Source: Cyrtodaria siliqua
Taxonomy: Eukaryota > Mollusca > Bivalvia > Adapedonta > Hiatellidae
NCBI GenBank assembly: GCA_037043455.1
Contig: JAWPHD010001830.1
Coordinates: 124,001-188,000 of the forward strand
Length of the DNA: 64,000 bases
Direction of reading: 5' to 3'
Positions 9,702 to 21,700 of the stretch are shown in pieces. The position numbers were made by a program, and so were the translations under genes. Position 1 is the first letter of the stretch. Every line of letters starts with the position of its first letter. Below the pieces are notes generated by a model. The model was not told the DNA's origin. It was given only the letters and a program-made list of their open reading frames with translations, and made no database searches.

Positions 9702-12700
9702 GTAAGTAAGGGCCCTCTTTACAAGACAATCTATTCCTTGCTCGTTCCACATACAACCTCTGCCAACTTCTCAGCAAATCACAAGAATCTTTTAAAACAA
9801 TGAAAATGAAAAATGACTAGGCGAAACTCTTTTATTTCTGACTAAACTTTATATGAAAGGTTTAACTTTAAAAAAGATAAGTACTGCGATAACGGTTAAA
9901 TTTGCTCAAAAATGATATTGAGGTAGAGCAAAGTTTATATTCGGCATATCATCATACAACATGCTATAGTCCTCGTATTCTTCATCATTTCCATGTATAA
10001 CCTGACAACCTTAAACCTCTGATATCGTCACAGTTGGCAAATTCATCAAGACCATGCCCATGGAAATTACAATAGTTGTCAACTGTTTTCTGTGAATTTT
10101 GAATATTACAGTCAGGGCTCGGAGGACTTCTATGGATGGCGTTAGGTGGTTTCATCTGCATTCATTGCTTTCCTGTACTCTCTGTATTCCTAAAATCAAG
10201 GGCTCCAGGTGCAAAAACTTACCCGCAGGTAAGTAATTGCTGACACGTTTTCACATCTGTTAAATTGCTGAAACGTTCCTACAGCTAAGTAGTCGCTGAA
10301 ACATTTCCACAGCTGTTTAATTGCTTAAACATTCCCGTAATTGCTGAAAGGTTCTCACAGCTGAGCCATTGCTTAAAAAAATCCCTCAGTTAAATATTTT
10401 TTTAAACGTTACCTCAGATAATTAATTGCTTAAACGTTCCCGCAGCTAAGTAATTGCTTAAACGTTCCATCGGCTAAGTAATTGCTTAAACTTTCCTGCA
10501 GGTAAGTAATTTTAAGCTAAGTAATTGCTAAAGATTTTCCGCAGCTAATTGCTAAAACGTTCCCATAACTAAGTAAGTGCTTCAACTTTCTTGCAGTTTC
10601 GTTTCGCTTATCTCGTTGGAAAATCATAGGTACCCAAAACAATGTTGTTACATACTAAAGCGTTTGGACGAGGCAGATAGACACACGTGGGCCAGCGAAA
10701 TTAGAAGTTTATTGTACAAATTTGGTTTTGGGTATGCGTGGCTTTCACATGAGATCGGCAATCCAACATTGTTTTTGACTATGTTTAAGCAAAGAGAAAA
10801 ATATTTGTAAATGCAAATATGGTATGGAAAGGTTGATGTTTCAAGTAAAGCTTATTATTACAAACACTATAAATCATTGGTTAACATTGAACAATATCTC
10901 TCTATGGAAATGTCATATATACTAAGAAGTTCTCTATCTAGATTTCGATATCATAATTTAGCTATTGAAAGGGTAGAAACTTAAATATAGAAATAAATAT
11001 GAGGTTGTGTCCTTTATGTTATGTTAGAAATATATCAGTCATTGAAGATGAATTTCACTTTATAATGGAATGTAGAGAATATGAGGATTATCGAATTCTA
11101 TTTTTCAGAGCACATTGGCTGGCTGAAAGATCTTTGAATATGTTTATCAACTTATGTCATGTACAAATACTAAAGATATCTTATCCATTGCAAAATTTAT
11201 ATATAGATCAAACGAAAAACGTAAACTGATTATCGATAACAATTTCTTGAACTAGATAAATATAGAGTTTACATGAAGAATGTTAAGTAGATATTATATA
11301 TAGACAAACCGTAATGTCTCTACTTAATTAGTTTATACATTCTATATTTGTAATCTGAAATTATTATAAACATGTTGTATTCATATTTCTTCATCCATGT
11401 ACTGTATAATAATGTTATTATGCTGTTCAACTCGTTCTTATGATGGGCCGGTGGCCTAAATTATGAAATAACATTTCCTGATCTGGTTTGTGTGTATTTA
11501 CATCTCCAAAAAAGTTTCTATTTCTTCCTTACAAAATGTACATTTATCGTTTGATTTTATATTTATTAAAGTAAGGTATCATCTATTAGTGGCAAGAATT
11601 CTATATAATATTCTAACTTGGAACCATTGCAGCTGAATAGAAATGGAATATCATAGTATATTTTCCAGTCTGTTCCATTAATGTTATTTATGTTATTCCA
11701 TTTACATTGACTGGTAGGTTTTCTTTTATTTAAGATATCCTAGATTGGTTTTGTTCCTTTTTTGTTTTGTAACACTAGGTATATATGTGATGGGATAAAG
11801 GGGTTTATATCCTTTTTGTTCTTAGATTCCAACTTTTTTAACTTCTGAAATATGTTAATTGACATTTTTATTTAAATGCAGAAAATTAATATTTATGCTT
11901 GTATTTTCTTAAAATTCTTCTTTGTTAAATAGCTGTTCGTTTGTATTACAGTTTTCGTTAAAATACTTTATTCCTTTCATGTACCACCTTTTGAGGAAAA
12001 TACTTTGTTTCCCAATTAATATATTATGATTATAAAAAAGTGGCATTTTCAGATATTTTTCAAATGTGTCGACTGTGTTAGATTCTAAAAAAGACACATA
12101 GGACATGTAGGAATGAAGAATATCTTTCCAAAATATTTTTTTGTAGATGTTAATAGATTATTATTTTTATATCGAAGTAATTATTACATACATTTTACCA
12201 CATTCCATCAGAATCGGCAAGTCTTCTAATCCATGTAATGTTTAAGCTTGAAATAAATGCTTTAATATTTATCATTCTTAATCCTCCTTCAAGGTAATCT
12301 TTAACAATAACTGAACTTTTAATTGTTGATGGTCCATGCCACAGGAAGTTAAAATATAACATCATTTACATTCTTAATATCTTTATCACTCAAATTTGGT
12401 AAAGAAATGAAAAGATGATTAAAAGATGGTATTAAAAGGCATTAATTATATTATATATTAAAACAATATATTGTAAATTGTTAACCATTATGTTTACCTA
12501 TTGGCGTTAAAATTCTTTTGTTCCAGAAAGTTATTGATTATTTTAGATTGTCTAATTTTTCATCAAAGTTAATTTTAATCATTTTATCTAGGTCAGTATT
12601 AAACATTATTCCTAGAAACTTGAATTCATTTTTACCCCATGGTATTTAATTGATTTTGTGCTATATTTGTTTGCCCCTATCCAGATTACTTGCGTTTCAT

Positions 12701-15700
12701 CAACGTTTATTTTTATCCCCGATATTCTTGAGAAAAAGTGCAATTCTGAAAGGGCTTCTTTAAGGGAATTGTCTGAGCCATCTGAAACACTCTGATAAGA
12801 AACCACATTGACATACTGATGACCTCATATCAGTATAGAACAATTTAATCCATTTTTGTATAGGCTTTCCAAATTTAAAAAACTGTAGAGGTTTTCTAAT
12901 AAACGACCAAGACAAGGTGTCTTGGTCAATGTGATTTCTAACAAATATGCAAACTTATAAGTAAAATACAAACAGGAATTATAAAGGGTAGATACATGGG
13001 GACAAAACAAGGTTACTTTATGATATTATGAAATAAACCTTCCAGGTCTACTACTTTTAATTGACTTTGAAAATGTTTAACATTTGGTAAAAAACCTTTT
13101 GTTTAAAAATCAAGTCAAGGGCAGAGATAATTCCATTGATATTGTCATAAATGTCAAATTTGTGGCTCACAACTGCATTAGTCTTGCCGTAGATGGAGCC
13201 GTTAAAGTACCCTCCACTGTCCATTTTCTCGTGGAGGGTGATACGGTTGATAAGCCCCTGGTTGGCCTTTGTCACATTATCGACCAATCTGTGTTCTGCG
13301 GGTTTAAACGCCGATCGCTTCCGCATGACCATTGATTTTAGGTTGTTATTCCTGAGTTTCATAGGTTTAACGGACTCCTCTTTTCCAGCATCACGGTGTA
13401 TTGCCAATATTTGCCCTGCAGAAAGTGTCGAGCCTTGACCAAGCAATACATCTGCCAGCTTCTGCGTTAACACTTCCTCAGTCTCGAATGGTGTGTCTTG
13501 AGGAACGTTCATGATTTTCACCTTGTTTTTTCTCGAATACTGTTCGTTGTAGTTTGATTTCTTACTCGCTTCTCTTGCTATCGTTTCAATGGTAAGCACA
13601 TTTTCTTGAATTTTTTGGTATTTCTTTTCCATATTTTCTTCATATTTCTGAAGATTGCTTTTCAGCTGATTGTTTTCAAATTCAAGACTTCTGAATGTGT
13701 GTCGTTTACTCGCTTGAGTGTTATTGAGTTTCTGGCCTGACTTTATTGTGCCGTAGGCCGAATTTACCGTTAATCCCTGTTTGCTGTGTGCACTTTTACC
13801 CTGATCACTAGGTTTACTCATTATGCAGGTATGATATGATGTTATCACTTTTCAGCTTAAGTAAATTGTCACAAAGGTTTAAATCCATGTATCCGTTTCA
13901 CAATAGAAGGGAAAATATCCAAATAGTTTGTATTTAAACACAACTGTAAGATCCAGGTAAATTACAGTAGATTCAAATGTTCAGATTTGTTTTCATTCTC
14001 AAATATCTCCAAATTTCATGAACATTTTTTCTTTATTTTTTTCACAGCATCTGAAGATGATACCTATGAAAGTAACTGTTATAAAATATCCATAACTAAG
14101 TCACTACGAAAGTAGAATTTGACTTAGAATCAGGAGCAATGAATTAGCTGGTTATCAAATGCCCTGAGGTAAATTTAAGTAATTGCTTAAACGTTCCCGC
14201 AGCTAAGTAATTGTTTAAACGATCCTGCACCTAAGTAATTGCTAAATATGCCCCTCAGGTAAGTAATTGCTAAAACGTTCCCATAACTAAGTAAGTGCTT
14301 AAACGTTACATCATCTAAGTAATTGCTTAACGTTCCATCAGCCAAGTAATTGCTTTAACGTTCCAACAGCTAAGTGATTTTTTAAACGTCCCCACAACTA
14401 AGTTATTGATTAAATGTTCCCTATAGCTAAGTAACTGCCACAACGTTCACTCACTAAAGTAATGGATTGAACGTTCACATTGCTAAATGATTGCTTAAAC
14501 GTTCCCTAAGCTAAATAACCGATAACTAAGTAATTGCTTAAAGTTCCCATATGTTAGTAATTGATGAAAAGTTCGCAAAGCTAAGTGATTGCTAAAACGT
14601 TCCCATAGATAAACATTCCCACAGCTAAATAGTTGGTGAAACGTTCCCGCAGCTAAGTAATCTGTGAAACGTTCGCACGACGAATCAGTAATTGGAATAA
14701 GGTTGCATTTGAGTTTCAATGGTATTTGCTCATATTACAAAAAAGTAATGACATTTACAATTTCTCGTAGATTAAAACCCGATATAGATTAACATTTAGA
14801 ATGCACATGTATACTCCAAATTCAGACCAAACTATTTCATAAACAATCACGACAGAGCATATTGAGTGCATGTTCACATTTTATATTAATTAAATCAAAT
14901 TATGATGGGTTTATTGTAATTGAATTGACATCTATGCTGTTTCCAGCTTAGTCCCTTTAAACAGTTACAAAGAAATCATAAAGAAGAACACTAATTAAGG
15001 TTTTTGATATTTCAGATAGCATATGCAAGATTTGGAAAAGTTGCGCACATAATGTTCTGTATAGTTGCCCTGGTTGCCAGCATTGTAGTTTCCACCAGTA
15101 TAATGTTGGCCGGGAGGTCAGCAATCAAGGTTCTCAGCAAAGACTCCAACAACGAGTTCATCTATCTTCTAATCACCGTCTTGTTCGGCTCCTACTGCAT
15201 GGTTGGCGGTCTCGGCACCACTTTCTACATTTCCTACTTCAACACTGCCATCACCTTTATTTCAATATCCGTGTACAGCCTGTACACTAGCTTTTATGCT
15301 TCAACTGACGTTGAGAGCACAGCGTCAATAAAAGCCATGTATACGGCTGCTAGCTGTATAAATGGCCCGGAAGGCAACTATGGAAATTCATACCTTACCT
15401 TTTGGTCGACCCCCGGTATAATATACGGCGTTATAATCTTCTTAATGTTTACATCGGTTAATTTCTGCGACCAGGCCAATTGGCAAAGCCGAATTGCAGC
15501 GAAACCATCACAGGGCTTACTTGGATTCTTTATTGCTGCCTATATGTGGGTTGCCACACCCACGACACTGTCTCTCACTGCCACACTGACATATTTTTCA
15601 ATGAGCTACCAGAACGGATCACATCTACTGTCGGAAGTGGAAATCGACGACGGTAAGACGATTATTAGCTTGCATATTGATGACGTTATTTAATACTGTA

Positions 15701-18700
15701 TTACCAGGGATTTTTGTTTTTTTTAATGCCAATTCAAATTAAATCACTCACCTGATAATCTGCTCAAAGATTAAAAAAAATGGGGATCTCAACAGTTTCC
15801 AAGTGATGACCCATAGGCTATTTCCCAATGGATGGGGACGGTTTCCGAGGCCGATGCTGGTTGGATGGTTGTATCCGTCTGTTCATGCCCAGTAAGTGTA
15901 TACATGGCTATATGGTGAGCATAGCGACATCTAACAAAAGGCGATTTGAAGATGCTTGAACATCGGCGCCTTTAAGTAAGTGCCAATTCTGCACGAGGCG
16001 AATGATGACCACGTGGCTAGGTTAAATTTAATGTACAGGCTCAGTCACCATTTGATCACCAAAGTGGTTCGTTTGACGGTTAGTGGAACAAAGTCATGCT
16101 CTCCGTCGATTGCTTCCCTACATTGGAAAGGATGCAATGTGAAATACCGTCTGGTGCACAATTTGAATCAACATTGCTTGTAAAAGTAAAAGTTGTATTG
16201 AAATTATACTTACCAAGGGAAAAAAAACTAGATTTACACGCTTGCATTTTAGTGGAAAATTTGGATACACATTTGTATAAAAGACGAACTTTAACACCAA
16301 AATTGTATTTTTTCCTTATAAATTCGAGTAGACCTGCATCAGAACTTTTATGAATATAATCTAAATGTATGTTACATTTAATATGCTTTTAACCTTATTA
16401 AAATGCAAATTTATTCACTATATCCATTGCGTATAAGCATTATAGGTGTTTGAACTATGCTAATTAAAATTGTATATACTAGGGTATACCGTGTGTTAGC
16501 ATACTTTATTACAGTTGTATAGATTCTTAACACATGATATGACACTTGTTAGTCAGACACAATATCTATTTTCGATGAAAGTTTATGCTCGCTCACAACT
16601 AAACAACTTGACTGTATATTATATTATATTGTTGTTTTCATACCACTTTCCTAATGTTTTCGTTTAGCAGTTTTAAGTGAAGGAAAAAGTAAATACGAAA
16701 AACAAATGGATTTATTATCCGAATACGCAACCAATTTTAAAACAAAATGGCGATATTCGAACATCCCATACAGAGTACTTTCCCTGCTGCAAAGGATGAA
16801 CGTATAGATTAACAGGAGATATAAAAGTCGGACAGGAATCGTAGCATTCAATGACATCACAAACCCATAAGGGTTGACAATAGGGCTACCGACTTGGAAT
16901 GGTCAGTGTCATAAAATGCCTCTTTGAGGTTTAAACCAGGTTCGAGGGTGCACCAAACCTCACTCTTACCCTATAGTAATGTAAATAAAGATATCTTCTC
17001 AAGGTTATATTCTTTAACGAAGAAGGCAGCGTTAATATGCAATATAACCAGTCATTTATCATGTATATATGACAATGCAGAAGCATAATAGAGCAACAAG
17101 AGAACATACCTTTAAGCTAACGACAAGACAGGGATTATGACAAACATCAAACGCTACCGTCCATTGAGGAATTAGGTAGACGTCATCATATGAGTTGAAA
17201 ACTGTGGTAATAAGGTGTGGATTTCACGTTTGTTTCAGGTTACATAACTCCATTTGTTATGAATTATATATTGGGAGAGACCGGCGGTTACCTACTGATG
17301 ACCATCCTCATGATGGCGCTCATGTCCACTGGGTCAGGCGAGATTATGGCCATATCGTCCATCATAGTGTACGATATATACAAGACGTATATAAACCCAT
17401 TCAGGTATGCTATGTCTCTATGACGTAGAGACTAATTAAACATCTACATGACATAGTTTATATGAGCCTATCTGATAGTACGTAGTTAGTTCAGTACTTG
17501 ATATAACTTTTAATTATTTATTTCACACACTTTTATATTAAGTTTTAAATACGAGCTTGGACAAGTTACACAATGAGCAAAATACACGCATACGTAATTC
17601 ATAATTGCCCTTATGTTTTAGGTTATGTAGCTTATATAGTCCAAGATGGAAGTCACAATAGTCGGATAAAACTGTTAACACAATATTGCGCAATGGTTCT
17701 GTGTTCATACCTAGTCGATAGTAGAATATAACATATTACAAGTCTAACGAAGTTGGGGCGGGATGAGAGTGGGGGTTGGTGGGGGTTGGTGGGGGGGGGG
17801 GGGGGGGGGGGGGGGGTTGGAGGTATTATTATAAGAAACGCACATCTGACTGATTCCCTGTATTGCTTCCATATAGAGTATAATGAGGTCGTAACGCTAT
17901 TAACCATGTAGTGTTTGTCATGGAATATTGTATCTTTATTTTGTTATTTGTACATGCTATCAGTTATAAAGCAACATGCTTAAGCTAGTAGGAAACAATA
18001 CTTTCATATTGGATTCACGCATTTGTTTAAATATTGAAATTAACGTAATGTATAAGGATAACAGACATAATATGTTTGCCGAATACCTTATTTTCTGCAG
18101 AAAAGAGTTAGATCCGACAAGCTGTATTTTGTGTGGCAAAGAGAAAGTGACACACATGGTAGATGATGCAGCGGACCTGTGTAGTTGTCCGAGCTCTGTA
18201 GATTGTAAAGCCTGTGACAATGATATAGCCTTGAGAGTGGCTAAGGGAGCTGGGTTTGGTGTTCATTACACATGTCCCACCCACGGGCAATATCGACATT
18301 ACGAAGATGGTCTTATGAGATATAAGGTAATATATAATTATCAACTTTTGTGTTATTTTGTGTTCTGAATATAGAGCATACGTATCAGTTAGTAATGAAA
18401 ACACTTGCAACGTTGTTTTTTTTAAATTCTTACTCGTAGTTTCGGCATTGTAAATCTAAACCAGTAATCAAATTCATTGTGGTATATATTATAACAGCCT
18501 ACCCAGTTGAAGACACCTTCAACATTTACTTAAAATTCATATTCTTAGTTTTGGCATTGTAAATATAAACTAATAATCAAATTCATTGCGATGTATATTT
18601 AAAAAGCTGTTTCGATCTGTGGGCCTGATCAATGAGAGTTTCGGATTACGTGTTTATTCCATGGAGTCTTACATCGTAATCCCTGTATACAATACAATAC

Positions 18701-21700
18701 ACATTGATAATCTCTACTCTGAATGAGTGGCAAGTGGGTGGAACGAAATGTCTACCTGTCATCAACTGTGACGGTGAAAATCCAGTGGCGGATGTAGGTG
18801 TGCATCTATATGATCTTAAAGCTGTAAATATTTTGCCTCAAAATTCTCTTTGCAGTTTTCACTCCAGCTTCAGCTTGGCCATTTGTTTGAGGAAAATGTG
18901 TGCTTAATGTTATGTTCTGTGGTAAATTATGTTCTGTGGTAAACTCTTTGAAGTTTGCAGATGTTAATTGACTACCCCCATCTGTACAGGTTTTTCAGGA
19001 TCCCCCAGTGCTAAACTTATTTGCCATTTTCCCTATGACACAGGCACTATTGGCTTTGTGCAGATATCCAGTTTCAATGTATTTGGAATAATAATCCGTC
19101 ACCATAATGTTAGTTTTCAATTTCACAAATGTCAGCTGCAACTTTTACCCATGGACCTGCTGGCAAACTTGTTGATTTTAGTGGTTCTCGGTGTTGTGTT
19201 GATTTTAGTTCTTGACAGAAAATAAATATTTGCACGTTTTCTTCAGTTTCTTTGTTTATTGTGCTGAAGTCTTTGCACATTGTTACCTTTCAAATCGACA
19301 AAAGACTCAAATCTGCAGAATAAATCATAGAATTTTGGGAACAAACTATTTACTTATAAAAATTAATATTCCTAATAGAGACCTTTGCTCCTTTTGCGAT
19401 GAAGATATAGAAACAATAAAACACCTTTTCTATGAATTAATGTAGTAAAAGAGTTTTGACAAGCACTTGCAAATTTCTTTCATAATAAATGTAAGGATAT
19501 TAATACAGTATGGTCAGTAACTGACATCATCTTTGGAAATGATAAGTATAATATTATTTTAAATAATATCCTCCTTACTGCCAGCAAATTTATATTCAAT
19601 CAAAAATTAAAAAACACTAATCCTACTTGAACAGCTTTTAAAAGCTATATTCAAATACTGTTTAAAGTAGAGAAATGTATAGCCTGCAAGAAAGCAATGG
19701 GAACAATAAATGATTTTATTATAAATAAATTAAAATCACACACAAAATAAAACATGCTGGACCTGATTTCAAAAAATATCTTAGTTGGATTTGATGAATC
19801 CAACATCTGTTATTTTTATGTATATTAAGATTTCCACTTTGTATATAAGTTCTACATTTACTACATTAGTGCACACTATTTCTTCTCCCTTTTATAATGT
19901 CACCTTATATGTTTTTCATTGAGTTTCTATGTTAAACATAAAAAGCTATTCCAATATGACATGCTTCTAAAATTGTAACAGATAACTGTTGTAAAGCTAA
20001 ACATTAATGCTATCCATGTTATACCCCCTGTATACCATGTATACAGGGCAATATAATTGCTCTCTTTGTTTCACTTGCTAGACATGCCTATGGAAATATA
20101 CTGTCTGATTCTTATAGAAGTGAACTACATGTAACATTGATGTGTAATAGAGAAGAACATTTGATATTATTCATGGAATACGTTTAACATGGATAATTGA
20201 CTAGTTTTAAATGAGTTCTCGCATTAAATACACCTTTATACCATTTTGTTGTAATTGCTCCACTACTAATAAATGATAGGAATTGAAACAAAAGCCCAGT
20301 ATAAAATACTGAACATACAAAAAAAATCGGATGACAGATCATGTCGGCCATGTAAGAGTCAGTAGTGTTTTAAATCTTACATTGCATATTATAATAGTTA
20401 TTAGTCAGAAACAGCTAAACAATGACATTTTAAGAGATAAAGGGCTGTTATGTCACAAATGCAACCATTAGTTGTAACCATACTAGCTACATGCTAGAAT
20501 TCTAATGATATATATACGTTCATATATTACATGGTGTCATATAATATTTCCAGATTGTACATTTGGAAAAAAAATAATAACATGATAATATATTCACTAG
20601 ATGCCTGTATATAGAACTCAACAATAATACCGTTAGGAATAGAGAAAAAAAGTAAAAAAAAAGCGATTTAATTCTTTCTCCACTTTCGGTAATAGCGGGA
20701 AAGTTATACGACGCGCTGTGGTGACGCTGTACGGTATAGCATGCAATCTAAGTTAACTCCTGGACGTTTTAGCAAGGAAGATGTCGATTTCAGAGGTGGC
20801 CGTTGTTATAATGAAAGATAGGAAAGCTTCGACATGATTGTGACGTCTGCCCCTGTGTCAATTTTAAATGGAACGTTTGCCTTACATATGTCAAGGTTAA
20901 TAATACATGGATCCTACCTATTATTGTCACACGCAATAGATCCAAGATACAGATGTTCCTCTAATGTCGCTTGGGAATTGTCATCCTAACTGTCACAGTT
21001 TTGAAGTATTTCTCGTACTTTGGTTTTAGTTTTGCATACTACTGCAAAGTGATTTCTTTTTTCGCATTTCCTGCAGGTTTGTCCCAGTGCTGGGCATCTG
21101 CTATTTCCATGTTTCCGGTTGCAACTTGTACAAGCCCATACCCCAAAGGGTCGCTGAACATCATGGTCTGGCTGTACCTCCCAATGTTGTACTTCCCCTC
21201 TTGACTGATTGCGCTGATAACCAGGTTTGAACTGCAGCTTGTGTTGTTGTGGCTTGGCGCCTTTGACGTCTTCGATACCAGGGTCTCCTACTTGGTCGTT
21301 TACTTGAGATTTGACTATTTCCGACTGGCGTGCCATGGTGACAGCCTGGTCTAGAGTTAAATCCTCTTTTAACTGCATTTTCTCTAATAAAGTTTTATCG
21401 AGAAGGTCAACACCTAGGGTGTCTCGTATTCTTTCATTTTTATTTTCACCAAAGTCACAGTTTTCAGCTATTTCGGATAAAATTCTGATGAATGATTCTG
21501 TGCGAAAGCCTTTGTGCTGGAATTTTACACGTTCATGTATCACGTTCTTTTTGGAATGAAATGTTGGTTGAATCTTCAACCACTACGTCAATTACTGCAT
21601 GGAAGTACGGTATCATGAATGAACGTGGTCTTAGAGGCCGATTACCATTTTTTTATAGAGAAGTTCTTTGATGATAGACAATTTCATGTCCGAATGGGTT

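Noticed and set aside
14495..14719. 74-codon minus-strand ORF with repeated GNV/ERF pieces
   Set aside because: Translation of the 28-bp minisatellite.
17653..17907. Proline-rich minus-strand ORF
   Set aside because: Its proline run is the complement of the G homopolymer in intron 4.
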